Shown: piece by piece, positions 1-8,798 of the stretch | Position numbering within the stretch: position 1 is the first letter of the stretch | Layout of the letters: every line of letters starts with the position of its first letter | Source: Arthrobacter pascens | GTDB lineage: Bacteria > Actinomycetota > Actinomycetes > Actinomycetales > Micrococcaceae | Reading direction: 5' to 3' | Length of the DNA stretch: 64,000 nt | Assembly (NCBI RefSeq): GCF_030816475.1 | Contig: NZ_JAUSXF010000001.1 | Span: 1,302,001 to 1,366,000, forward strand | Made by a program: the position numbers and the translations under genes | Notes under the pieces: generated by a model | Seen by the model: only the letters and a program-made list of their open reading frames with translations | What the model was told of the DNA's origin: nothing | Database searches by the model: none

Positions 1-1
1 G

Positions 2-1273
2 CAGGAAGATGTTGTCGGTGGCCTGGAACGGCTCCATGGACCGGTAACGGTGGTTCGGCGCTGCGCCGAGCTCACCGAACTGCTTGCGGCGTGTCAGAGT
101 GGACTGGCCCAGGCTGCCGTTGTCGCTGAAGGCTGCGAGCAGCTGACAGCTTCCCTCGTTGACAGGCTCGCCGCGGTAGGCGTTGCCATCATCGCGCTGA
201 CTGATAGCCCGAGTGAGGCGGCAAGGCTGAGGCGCATAGGCGTGGCATCAGCGCTGTCCGGAATCGAATCCGAGGCCCTCGCCGGCCGGATCGCCGAGTC
301 GGTTTCCCAGCTGACCGGATACCGGCCATCCGATTCCGGGGCCGGCCTGGCGGACACAGGTGCGGCGCTCAGGCAGCTGCCGGCCGCCTCATCGGACATT
401 CCTGCTGCTGCCGGATCCGGGAAAATCATTGCCGTCTGGGGTCCGGCCGGATCTCCCGGGCGCACGTTCACCGCAGCGAACATGGCGGGGGAGCTGGCTG
501 CTGAAGGAAAGTCCGTCCTCCTCATTGACGCCGACAGCTATGGAGCCAGTATTGCCGCTGTCCTGGGTCTCCTCGATGAATCTGCGGGCCTGGCCCAGGC
601 CTGCAGACTGGCGGATCAGGGGCTCCTGGACACCGACGCGCTGCTGAGGGTGGCAACGCCCGTGGCCACCAGGCTCGGAACGTTCCGGGTCCTTACCGGT
701 ATCACGCGGGCCGACCGCTGGACCGAGCTCCGCGCCGCTGCGTTGTCGCTTGTGCTGGAGCGTGCCAGGGACATTGCCGATGTCGTCGTGGTGGACACGG
801 GCTTCTGCCTCGAAGCCGATGAAGAGCTCAGCTTCGACACCATGGCGCCGCGGCGAAACGCGGCCACGCTGCGCAGCCTGGAACTCGCGGACATTGTCTA
901 TGCGGTAGGTGCCGCTGACCCGGTGGGTGTTCCGAGGCTGGTCCGTGGCCTGGCCGAACTGCAAACTGCTGTTCCGCACGTTTCCCCGCTGGTTGTCATG
1001 AATAAAGTGCGGGCGGCCGCAGTTGGCAGATCTCCCGAACGCCAATTGCGGGATGCCTGGGACAGGTACGGGCCCTCGGCGGGCATTAAAACGTTCCTGC
1101 CGGCGGATGCTGCTGCTGCCGATGCTGCTTTGCTCAGCGGGTCGTTGCTGCTTGAAACAGCTCCGGATTCGAAGTTGCGACGCGCTATTGCCGATATGGT
1201 TTGTGCACCTGCCCAACGAAGTTCCCGATCCTCTGTCTTTACTTCCACAGCGAGCCGTCGGGTAAAGAGTTAG
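2..1273 (+). CDS. CpaE/MinD-like P-loop ATPase, 5' end outside the window
   Basis: The frame is open to the window edge, so the true start lies upstream; the in-frame GTG at 50 is probably internal. The product is a SIMIBI-class ATPase of the CpaE/MinD type: an N-terminal receiver-like region, then a P-loop at about nt 440-475 and a Walker A'-like VLLIDADS at about 517-540. In Tad systems CpaE helps position the pilus machine at the membrane. The P-loop reads GPAGSPGRT, so the usual lysine before Thr is arginine and the deviant-Walker upstream lysine is absent; ATP hydrolysis may be weak or changed. The rest of the Tad operon is 48 kb away (cpaF at 48901), so a Tad role is family-based inference. 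A different MinD-like function is possible. Confidence 0.72.
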   Translation, partial: QEDVVGGLERLHGPVTVVRRCAELTELLAACQSGLAQAAVVAEGCEQLTASLVDRLAAVGVAIIALTDSPSEAARLRRIGVASALSGIESEALAGRIAESVSQLTGYRPSDSGAGLADTGAALRQLPAASSDIPAAAGSGKIIAVWGPAGSPGRTFTAANMAGELAAEGKSVLLIDADSYGASIAAVLGLLDESAGLAQACRLADQGLLDTDALLRVATPVATRLGTFRVLTGITRADRWTELRAAALSLVLERARDIADVVVVDTGFCLEADEELSFDTMAPRRNAATLRSLELADIVYAVGAADPVGVPRLVRGLAELQTAVPHVSPLVVMNKVRAAAVGRSPERQLRDAWDRYGPSAGIKTFLPADAAAADAALLSGSLLLETAPDSKLRRAIADMVCAPAQRSSRSSVFTSTASRRVKS

Positions 1274-1330
1274 GCTCACCATAAGAGCTGCAAAGGTGCA
1301 GCATCAATCTTGTGATGGAGGCGTTTGTCG

Positions 1331-4300
1331 ATGTCGTCTGGATCCAGCGTGGAGGATCAGCCCCTTTCCATTGGAGACCGTGAAGGTTTCTTCGGGGACT
1401 ACTACCAGCACCTAGCCGAAGAGGACGCCCGGAGCTATCGACAGGAAGTCCTGGCTGCCCGCGCCGAAACCCACCGCGAGGTCGCTGCTGTGCGATTCCC
1501 GGGGCAGGCGAGGGTAGCCGTCGTCAGTGAAGAGGAAAACAGCGTTGTCTACGTTGCGACCGACGACATGCCCTTCCTGGTCGACTCCGTCAACGCCGAA
1601 CTCGTACGGCAAAACGCGGCAATCCACCTGGTGGTCCACCCGCTCTTCGTGGTGACGCGAAACCGCGAAACCGGAGAGCTCGTCAAGGTTGCCAAGGTCC
1701 CGTCGGGCGTAGGCATCTCCAGCGGTGACACCGCAAGCATGCCCAGCGTGTCTCACCTGATCGCCCAGGGAGATAACGCCTCCCACATGGAATCGTGGAT
1801 TGCTGTCGAGATCGGACGCGCATCCGAGGAAGCCCGGACGTCGCTTCTTTCCGGGCTGGAACGTGTACTGGGTGATGTGCGCGCCGCCGTCGAAGACTGG
1901 CCCAAGATGCGGCACAAGGCCCTTCAGATCGCCGAAAGCCTGGACAAGGTGGCCAATCCGGCGCAGATCGCGGAACTGCGGCAGGCGCAGGATCTGCTGC
2001 GCTGGCTCGACGAGGGAAACTTCACGTTCCTGGGCTACCGGGAATACGACCTCGTCAACGTTGACGGCGAGGATGTCCTGGAACCGCGCGACGGCAGCGG
2101 ACTCGGCCTGCTCCGGGCGGCCGACGACTCACACCACATCCAGCACCTGACGGAGGCCGGCAGGAAGAAGGCCAGGGAAAAGCGGGCACTGGTCATCACC
2201 AAGGCGAATTCGCGTTCCACCGTGCACCGCCCCGCCTACCTGGACTACATAGGAGTGAAGAGCTTCGACGCGGCCGGCAACGTCAACGGCGAGCAGCGCT
2301 TCATCGGACTCTTCGCGACCAGCGCCTACGCCGGTTCCGTGAGGAATATCCCCATCGTCCGGGAGAAAGTGGACGCCGTCCTGAGGAGCGCGGGTTTCCC
2401 GCCGGATTCGCACTCCGGAAAGGACCTGCTGGGAATCCTGGAAACATATCCGCGCGATGAACTGTTCCAGATCGAAATTCCGGATCTGGCCGCGACGGCG
2501 ACAGGCATCCAGAAGCTGCAGGAGCGCCGACGGACCCGGCTGTTCCTCAGGCCGGACATCTACGGCAGGTTCATGTCCGCCGTCGTCTATCTTCCCCGCG
2601 ACCGCTACACCACCAACGTCCGGCTCCGGATCGAGGAAGAGCTGCGGGAGACGTTCCAGGCCGTTTCCATTGACTACGAAGCAAGGATGACAGAGTCAGC
2701 GCTTGCCCGTCTGTTCTTCCGCATCCGCCTGCCAAGAGGCGCCGAAGTCAGCCACGTCAACACCGAAGAGCTGGAGAAGCGGCTGGTCCGCGCCACCCGC
2801 TCATGGAGCGAGGGAGTCGCCGAAGTCCTGCGGGAACGGCACATCGACGGTGACCCGAAGGAACTGGCCAGGATCTGGGCGGAGGCATTTCCTGCCGGGT
2901 ACCGGGTGGACTACGAAGTTGAGGACGCGCTGGAGGACATCCTCCGCTTCGAGAAATATGGAGCGGAAGCTGAACGGAAAGCCGGAGCCAAGCAGGAACG
3001 GCCCGGAGTCCACGTCTATCTCCCCGAAGGTGCAGGGGCCACGTTGGAGGAAGACGCACGGGTAAAGCTCTACATGCTGGAGCCCAAGAGCCTCAGCCAG
3101 ATTCTGCCTTTCTTCCACAACCTGGGGCTTGAGGTCCTGGACGAGAGGCCCTTCGAAATAGAGACAGCGGACCGTCGCGATTTCTTCCTCTATGACCTGG
3201 GTCTTAAGTACCCTGCCGGTGTCGATCCGGTGTCCACCGGCCAGCTGCTCGCCGACTCGTTCGGGGCTGGCGTGTCCGGTGCCGCCGAATCTGACGCCTT
3301 TGACAGGCTGGTACTGCGCGAGGGTATGCAATGGCGGCAGATTACGGTCCTGCGGGCCTACGCCCGGTATATGCGCCAAATGGGAAACCCCAACTCCTTT
3401 GAGTTCATGGCCGACACCCTGCTGGCAAACCCGGAAGTCACCAAGGGCCTGAACGCCCTGTTTGCCGCGAGGTTCGATCCTGCGCTGGGCCAGGATGAAC
3501 GCACCAGGGCCCAGAAGACAGTACGCAGCGAACTGGCCGCGGCAATAGAGCAGGTTGCAACGCTCGACGCCGACCGGGTCCTGCGCACGTTCGTCAACCT
3601 GATCGAATCCACGCTTCGCACCAACTACTACCAGTACAAGGCGCACCTGAGTTTCAAGCTTGATCCCGCGCACATCGAAGGGCTGCCTTTCCCCCGGCCG
3701 ATGTTCGAGATCTGGGTCTATTCCCCACGGGTCGAAGGTGTCCACCTTCGCTTCGGCAAGGTGGCCCGCGGCGGCCTCCGCTGGTCGGACCGCCGCGAGG
3801 ATTTCCGGACGGAGATCCTGGGCCTGGTGAAGGCCCAGACAGTAAAGAACGCCGTTATTGTTCCCACCGGAGCGAAGGGCGGCTTCTTCGCGAAGCAGCT
3901 GCCGGACCCTGCGGCGGACCGCGCCGCCTGGATGGCGGAGGGCATCGAAAGCTATAAGACCTTCATCCGCGGGCTGCTGGACTTCACCGACAACCTCGTA
4001 ACCCGGCCCGACGGCGAGACCCTGGTGCCGCCGTCGGACGTTGTCCGGCACGACGACGACGATTCCTACCTCGTCGTGGCAGCGGACAAGGGAACGGCGA
4101 CATTCTCCGACATCGCCAACGGACTGTCCGCAGAGTACGGCTTCTGGCTGGGCGACGCGTTCGCCTCGGGCGGCTCCGTCGGCTACGACCACAAAGCCAT
4201 GGGCATCACGGCCCGCGGGGCGTGGGAATCGGTGAAGCGCCACTTTAGCGAGCTTGACCTGGACACCCAGACGGAGCCGTTCACCGTGGTCGGCGTCGGA

Positions 4301-6184
4301 GATATGTCGGGTGACGTTTTTGGCAACGGAATGCTGCTGTCCCGCCACATCAAGCTGCTCGCCGCCTTCGACCACCGGCACATTTTCCTGGACCCTGCCC
4401 CGGATGAGGCCTCGTCCTTCGATGAGCGGCAGCGGCTGTTCGACCTGCCGAGGTCCTCATGGGACGACTACGACAAATCGCTCATCAGCGAGGGTGGCGG
4501 CGTTTTTGCCCGCCAGGCCAAAGCCATTCCCGTCTCGCCGCAGGTGCGCACCGCGCTCGGTTTGCCTGAGGCAACCACCGAGCTGAGTCCGCCCGAGCTC
4601 CTCCGCGCCATCCTTCTGGCACCGGCAGACCTGCTCTACAACGGCGGGATCGGGACCTACGTCAAAGCAAGCACCGAGTCGAACGCCTCTGTGGGTGACA
4701 AGGCCAACGACGCGATCCGCGTCGACGGCAAGGACCTACGCGTCAAGGTGGTCGGTGAGGGCGGAAACCTGGGCCTGACCCAGCGCGGCCGCATAGAGGC
4801 AGCGCTCCAGGGAGTGATCCTCAACACCGACGCCATCGACAACTCCGCCGGTGTGGACTGCTCTGACCACGAGGTCAACATCAAGATCTTCGTGGACCGG
4901 ATGGTGGCCGCGGGCAAGCTCACGCCGGAAGAACGCCCCGGATTCCTTTCGTCCATGACGGACGAAGTAGGCCGGCTGGTCCTTGAAGACAACGTGGACC
5001 AGAACATCCTGCTCCTCAACGACCGCATGCGCGTTGCCGAGTGGAGCCCCAGCTACGAGCGCCTGATGGACTGGCTGGAAAAGAAAGCGGACCTCAAGCG
5101 CGACCTTGAGGCCCTGCCGACCACGGAGACACTGCGGGAACGGCTGAACCAGGGCCAGGGACTGACTTCTCCGGAACTGTCCGTGCTGGCGGCGTATGCC
5201 AAGATCGAGCTCGCTACGGCGCTGCGCGATAGCGACCTCGCGGATGACCCGTGGTTCCGCAGGACACTGCGGGCCTACTTCCCGCAGCAGCTCCGGGAAC
5301 GCTTCGACGCGGAGCTCGATACCCATCCGCTGCGGCGGGAAATCATTGCCACAGTGGTCGCCAACGACATGGTCAACATGGGTGGGATCACCTTCGCCTT
5401 CCGCACCATGGAGGAGACATCGGCCTCCGAAGTGGCAGTGGCCAGGGCCTTCGTGGCGCTTCGGGAGATCTATGAGCTGGACGCAATGGTGGGTGAGCTT
5501 AACAGCCTTCCCGCGTCGTTCCCGACCGAGCACTGGAGCACCGTCCACCTGGATATCAGGCGCCTCCTGGACCGCGCCGTCCGCTGGCTGCTGGGACAGG
5601 GCAGCGTGTCACGGCCCATTGCCGACATCGTCGCTGAGTTCAAACCGCTCATGGATCCGATGCGCGCCCGCCTGCTTGACTACCTGCGCGGGGACGACCG
5701 CGAACGCGTTGCAGGGTGGCTGGAGAAGGGACGCGAGTGGGGCCTGCCTGAGGGTCTTGCACTACGCTGGGCGGAGCTGTTCGAGAGCTTCGTGCTGCTG
5801 GATATTGCCAAGATCGCGCACCTCCGCAAGGACCCCGTCGAAGAAATATCGGCCGTGTACTACACGGTGTTCAACCGCTTCCACGCGGATTCGCTGCTGG
5901 AGCGGATCAGCAGCCTGCCGCGGCAGGACAGGTGGCAGGCTCTGGCAAGGGCGGCGCTGCGGGACGACCTGTATTCCACCGTCTCAGACATGACGACGGC
6001 GGTGCTCGAGTCGACGCGGCCGGAAGATTCTGCCGAGCAGCGGCTGAGGGCGTGGGAAGGCCAGAACGCAGAGCAGTTGGGCCGGGCCAAGACCATGTTC
6101 GATGAGGTGAATTCGCTCGAGGCCGACGATATGGCTTCACTGTCGGTAGCATTGAGGCTCTTGAGGTCAATCGTCCGGCGCTAG
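1331..6184 (+). CDS. gdh: NAD-specific glutamate dehydrogenase, large (about 180 kDa) type
   Basis: This 1617-residue protein has the length and layout of the giant bacterial NAD-GDH family: a long N-terminal regulatory part with ACT-like regions, a central catalytic dehydrogenase domain (lysine-containing GAKGGFFAKQ, followed by the GVGDMSGDVFGNGML stretch) and a helical C-terminus. It converts glutamate to 2-oxoglutarate and ammonium with NAD, mainly for glutamate catabolism. I chose ATG 1331 because GGAGG at 1317-1321 sits 9 nt upstream; the in-frame TTG at 1325 is only 3 nt from that site. It follows the CpaE-like gene by 57 nt and precedes the histidine kinase by 28 nt, so all three may be co-transcribed. 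In mycobacteria this enzyme class is controlled by GarA; nothing here shows that. Confidence 0.95.
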   Translation: MSSGSSVEDQPLSIGDREGFFGDYYQHLAEEDARSYRQEVLAARAETHREVAAVRFPGQARVAVVSEEENSVVYVATDDMPFLVDSVNAELVRQNAAIHLVVHPLFVVTRNRETGELVKVAKVPSGVGISSGDTASMPSVSHLIAQGDNASHMESWIAVEIGRASEEARTSLLSGLERVLGDVRAAVEDWPKMRHKALQIAESLDKVANPAQIAELRQAQDLLRWLDEGNFTFLGYREYDLVNVDGEDVLEPRDGSGLGLLRAADDSHHIQHLTEAGRKKAREKRALVITKANSRSTVHRPAYLDYIGVKSFDAAGNVNGEQRFIGLFATSAYAGSVRNIPIVREKVDAVLRSAGFPPDSHSGKDLLGILETYPRDELFQIEIPDLAATATGIQKLQERRRTRLFLRPDIYGRFMSAVVYLPRDRYTTNVRLRIEEELRETFQAVSIDYEARMTESALARLFFRIRLPRGAEVSHVNTEELEKRLVRATRSWSEGVAEVLRERHIDGDPKELARIWAEAFPAGYRVDYEVEDALEDILRFEKYGAEAERKAGAKQERPGVHVYLPEGAGATLEEDARVKLYMLEPKSLSQILPFFHNLGLEVLDERPFEIETADRRDFFLYDLGLKYPAGVDPVSTGQLLADSFGAGVSGAAESDAFDRLVLREGMQWRQITVLRAYARYMRQMGNPNSFEFMADTLLANPEVTKGLNALFAARFDPALGQDERTRAQKTVRSELAAAIEQVATLDADRVLRTFVNLIESTLRTNYYQYKAHLSFKLDPAHIEGLPFPRPMFEIWVYSPRVEGVHLRFGKVARGGLRWSDRREDFRTEILGLVKAQTVKNAVIVPTGAKGGFFAKQLPDPAADRAAWMAEGIESYKTFIRGLLDFTDNLVTRPDGETLVPPSDVVRHDDDDSYLVVAADKGTATFSDIANGLSAEYGFWLGDAFASGGSVGYDHKAMGITARGAWESVKRHFSELDLDTQTEPFTVVGVGDMSGDVFGNGMLLSRHIKLLAAFDHRHIFLDPAPDEASSFDERQRLFDLPRSSWDDYDKSLISEGGGVFARQAKAIPVSPQVRTALGLPEATTELSPPELLRAILLAPADLLYNGGIGTYVKASTESNASVGDKANDAIRVDGKDLRVKVVGEGGNLGLTQRGRIEAALQGVILNTDAIDNSAGVDCSDHEVNIKIFVDRMVAAGKLTPEERPGFLSSMTDEVGRLVLEDNVDQNILLLNDRMRVAEWSPSYERLMDWLEKKADLKRDLEALPTTETLRERLNQGQGLTSPELSVLAAYAKIELATALRDSDLADDPWFRRTLRAYFPQQLRERFDAELDTHPLRREIIATVVANDMVNMGGITFAFRTMEETSASEVAVARAFVALREIYELDAMVGELNSLPASFPTEHWSTVHLDIRRLLDRAVRWLLGQGSVSRPIADIVAEFKPLMDPMRARLLDYLRGDDRERVAGWLEKGREWGLPEGLALRWAELFESFVLLDIAKIAHLRKDPVEEISAVYYTVFNRFHADSLLERISSLPRQDRWQALARAALRDDLYSTVSDMTTAVLESTRPEDSAEQRLRAWEGQNAEQLGRAKTMFDEVNSLEADDMASLSVALRLLRSIVRR

Positions 6185-6212
6185 GAATTTCCGCGCCGCA
6201 ACTGGAGGTGCA

Positions 6213-7682
6213 GTGGCAATCTTTACGGACCCCATCAGGGAACATGCTGATTTCGGGCCGGGCGATGCTGAATGGCTGCACCTCCTCGTGGGCGACTGGC
6301 AGATGGTTGCTGATCTTGCCTTTGCCGACCTGGCCTTGTGGTTCCCGCATCCGGACCACGGTTACGTGGCGCTGGCTCACGTCCGGCCCTCGACGACGCA
6401 CACAGTCTTCCACGGAGACTTTGTCGGCGAGGGCATCCGTTCCGATCTGCAGCCCCTGGTGGACAAAGCCTGGGCCAGCCGGTCCATTGAACGCTCCAGT
6501 GAAACCAACTGGAGCAGCGACATGGCACTGAGGGTGGAAGCTGTGCCGATGGTCCGGAACGGCAGGACCCTGGCTGTCGTGACCACCCACATGGACCTGT
6601 CCAGCTCCCGGATGCCATCCCGCCTGGAACTCACGTATCGTCAGTGTGCCTATGACCTGCTCCGCATGGGAACGCTGGGATTGTGGCCCGATTTCGCGTC
6701 GCCCACTGGCTCGCGACGCGGAGCGCCACGTGTGGGGGACGGCCTCATCAGGCTCGATGCGGAGGGCATCGTGCAATATGCCAGCCCCAACGGCGTGTCC
6801 GCCTTTCGACGGCTGGGCGACGGCGAGTCCCTCGAGGGCCGTTCGCTGGCCGAGGTCACGGCGAGCCTGCTCAAGGACCGGCGCATGGTGGATGAGACCT
6901 TGCCGCTGGTGGTGACAGGGCGGATGCCGTGGCGGAGCGAGATCGAATCCCGCGGGGTGAGTCTTTCGCTGCGCGCCATTCCGCTGCGCGATGAGCAGCA
7001 GCGTTTCGGCGCCCTGGTGCTGTGCCGTGACGTCTCGGAACTGCGGCGGCGTGAGATGGAACTCGTCACGAAGGACGCAACCATCCGGGAGATCCACCAC
7101 AGAGTCAAGAACAACCTTCAGACGGTGGCCGCGTTGCTGCGCATGCAGTCCCGCCGAATGGTCAGTGATGAAGCCAAACAAGGCCTGGAACAGGCAATGC
7201 GGCGGGTGGCAACCATTGCCCTGGTCCACGAAACACTTTCACAGGGGCTGGCCCAGAGCGTTGATTTTGATGAGCTCATCGGCCGCCAGTTCCGGCTCTC
7301 GGCCGAAGTAGCATCGCCCTCACAGCAGGTGAAAACTGAGCGGTCCGGGCTCTTCGGTGAGCTGCCCAGCGATTTCGCCACGCCGCTGGCGCTGGTCATC
7401 AACGAACTGGTGACCAACGCCGTCGAGCACGGTCTTGAGGGCCGCACGGGAACGGTATGGCTTCTGGCTGACCGCTCCGAAGGGGAAGATGGCGACGAAC
7501 TCCTGACCGTGACGGTGGCGGATGACGGAGTAGGCCTGCCTGACACACCACATCTGGAAGGGCTGGGGCTGCAGATCGTACGCACACTGGTCACCAGCGA
7601 ACTTGGCGGCTCCATCCAGTGGAAGCCGCGGGAAGGCGGGGGAACGGCAGTACAGATCCGCTTAAGCCTCGCGGCCAAATAG
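6213..7682 (+). CDS. pdtaS: PdtaS-like sensor histidine kinase
   Basis: This 489-residue soluble kinase has a GAF-like N-terminal domain (about 1-150), a PAS-like domain (about 165-280), a HisKA_2 dimerisation domain with the H-box IHHRVKNNLQT (His295 likely phosphorylated) and a HATPase domain with N-box NELVTNAVEHG and G-box VADDGVGLP. This is the PdtaS architecture. In mycobacteria its partner PdtaR is an ANTAR-domain antiterminator, so signals act after transcription starts. No response regulator is in this window. The start is GTG 6213, with GGAGG about 6 nt upstream. There are no membrane segments, so the signal is probably cytosolic. A strong hairpin at 7770-7798 ends the unit. Confidence 0.88.
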   Translation: MAIFTDPIREHADFGPGDAEWLHLLVGDWQMVADLAFADLALWFPHPDHGYVALAHVRPSTTHTVFHGDFVGEGIRSDLQPLVDKAWASRSIERSSETNWSSDMALRVEAVPMVRNGRTLAVVTTHMDLSSSRMPSRLELTYRQCAYDLLRMGTLGLWPDFASPTGSRRGAPRVGDGLIRLDAEGIVQYASPNGVSAFRRLGDGESLEGRSLAEVTASLLKDRRMVDETLPLVVTGRMPWRSEIESRGVSLSLRAIPLRDEQQRFGALVLCRDVSELRRREMELVTKDATIREIHHRVKNNLQTVAALLRMQSRRMVSDEAKQGLEQAMRRVATIALVHETLSQGLAQSVDFDELIGRQFRLSAEVASPSQQVKTERSGLFGELPSDFATPLALVINELVTNAVEHGLEGRTGTVWLLADRSEGEDGDELLTVTVADDGVGLPDTPHLEGLGLQIVRTLVTSELGGSIQWKPREGGGTAVQIRLSLAAK

Positions 7683-7769
7683 TGGTTACAGCGCCCTGCC
7701 GAGGATTTCCGGTATAAAGCGTCCGGCTTGAAACTGCGGTTCTAGGAGTACGGGAAACTTAAAAGGCAA

Positions 7770-7798
7770 TGGCCGCGACCCTTTGGGTCGCGGCCATG
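7770..7798. terminator. Bidirectional terminator hairpin between pdtaS and whiB1
   Basis: A perfect 13-bp stem (ATGGCCGCGACCC and its complement) closes a 3-nt loop TTT. It lies between two converging genes, 87 nt after the kinase stop and 24 nt past the whiB1 stop, and so could serve both. There is no clean U-tract on either strand. Confidence 0.7.
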
Positions 7799-7821
7799 GC
7801 CTGACGTTATTTGACTCTCGG

Positions 7822-8088
7822 TCAGGAGGCGCGGCGTGCGCGCGCTGCGCGGCGCTTCAGTGCGCGACGCTCGTCTTCACTCATTCCGCCCCACACCCCG
7901 GCGTCCTGTCCGGATTCAAGAGCCCACTGAAGACAGGTATCGACAACCGGGCAGCGCCGGCAGACGCTTTTGGCTTCCTCGATCTGGAGTAGGGCAGGGC
8001 CCGTGTTTCCGACCGGGAAAAACAGTTCCGGGTCCTTGTCAAGGCACGCCGCGCGGTTACGCCAATCCATGCTGATCAGTTGCTCCAT
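7822..8088 (-). CDS. whiB1: WhiB1-type iron-sulfur transcriptional regulator
   Basis: An 88-residue WhiB-family protein with the four conserved cysteines (C15, C43, C46, C52) that hold a 4Fe-4S cluster, the GVWGG turn, and a basic C-terminal tail (KRRAARARR) for DNA binding. The core beginning MDWRNRAACLDKDPELFF closely follows mycobacterial WhiB1, an essential NO-sensitive regulator that binds the primary sigma factor. The Met at 8070 is an alternative start and matches the usual WhiB1 N-terminus; neither start has a strong Shine-Dalgarno. The leader holds a CRP-like palindrome and a GC-rich hairpin, listed separately. Confidence 0.93.
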   Translation of the reverse strand: MEQLISMDWRNRAACLDKDPELFFPVGNTGPALLQIEEAKSVCRRCPVVDTCLQWALESGQDAGVWGGMSEDERRALKRRAARARRAS

Positions 8089-8105
8089 TTCTGGGAAGAG
8101 CCCTT

Positions 8106-8121
8106 TGTGAAATTATTCACT
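8106..8121. promoter_or_regulatory. CRP/FNR-like operator upstream of whiB1
   Basis: TGTGA-AATTAT-TCACT matches the CRP consensus TGTGA-N6-TCACA in nine of ten conserved positions. It lies 18 nt upstream of the longer whiB1 start and 36 nt from the shorter one. Mycobacterial whiB1 is known to be controlled by the CRP homologue Rv3676, so the position makes sense, but use of this site is inference. Confidence 0.5.
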
Positions 8122-8138
8122 AGGAGCTACAAAGGAAA

Positions 8139-8155
8139 GGGGCCCGTCGGGCCCC
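8139..8155 (-). promoter_or_regulatory. GC-rich hairpin with T-rich tail in the whiB1 leader
   Basis: On the minus strand GGGGCCC-GAC-GGGCCCC forms a 7-bp stem followed by TTTCCTTTGT. It lies about 50 nt before the whiB1 start and looks like an intrinsic terminator or attenuator. If the promoter is upstream of it, it could reduce read-through into whiB1. Confidence 0.35.
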
Positions 8156-8300
8156 CTTGGTCATCTGAATTAAGCCTGTCATGTTAACGCTGTGTAAACA
8201 AGGGGTAATAAGGCCCGATATCCCTGGAAACCTGAGCGATACATCACATCTGTGCTGATGGCCCCCACTACAGTCCGACTATGTCCGGTAGGGTGCCAGT

Positions 8301-8798
8301 GTGTCAAGACCCCCGCTGAACCCTGAAAACCCGTCGTCCGACCCGTCTGATGACGGCTCCGGGTCCTCCGGAGGGCAGGAACCAGTGACGGCGGCGGACT
8401 CCCGGCGGCCTCGCGCTCTTGCCGTGATAGCCACCATCGTTGCGGCGGAAGCCATAGCCCTGCTGGCCGCCGGATGCTGGTATGCCTACGAGCTGATCAC
8501 TGGCGCGCCCGTGCTGTCGTTTTGGGGCGCTGTCTTCACGCTCGCGCTCTTGCTGGCATTCTCCGTATGGCTTTTTACAGTGGGCCACTTCCTATTCCGC
8601 GGATACCGCTGGACACGGTCGGCCGCCCTGGTTGCCCAGGCGATCGTTCTGACTATCGGATTCCCGACGCTGACCGGCGGGTTGTTATGGGCAGGGCTCG
8701 CCATGGTGGTGCCGGCGCTGACAGCCATCGTGCTGCTCTTCGACAAACGTGTTATTGCTTATGCGTCCCGCACAGGCGGATCATCTCCGGCCTTATGA
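8301..8798 (+). CDS. Small membrane protein of unknown function
   Basis: 165 residues: a polar, Ser/Pro/Gly-rich N-terminus (about 1-35) followed by four predicted membrane helices (about 38-60, 70-95, 108-130, 132-155). No enzyme motif is visible and I do not recognise a named family. The start is GTG 8301, with a purine-rich GGTAGGG upstream. It runs towards the FHA-FtsK gene and its last 40 nt overlap the 3' end of that gene on the other strand, leaving no room for a terminator between them. Confidence 0.7.
   Translation: MSRPPLNPENPSSDPSDDGSGSSGGQEPVTAADSRRPRALAVIATIVAAEAIALLAAGCWYAYELITGAPVLSFWGAVFTLALLLAFSVWLFTVGHFLFRGYRWTRSAALVAQAIVLTIGFPTLTGGLLWAGLAMVVPALTAIVLLFDKRVIAYASRTGGSSPAL

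Noticed and set aside
2801-4381. Long minus-strand reading frame (526 codons) inside gdh
   Set aside because: It is antisense to a clearly conserved enzyme, has no family motifs, and long antisense frames are common in GC-rich DNA.
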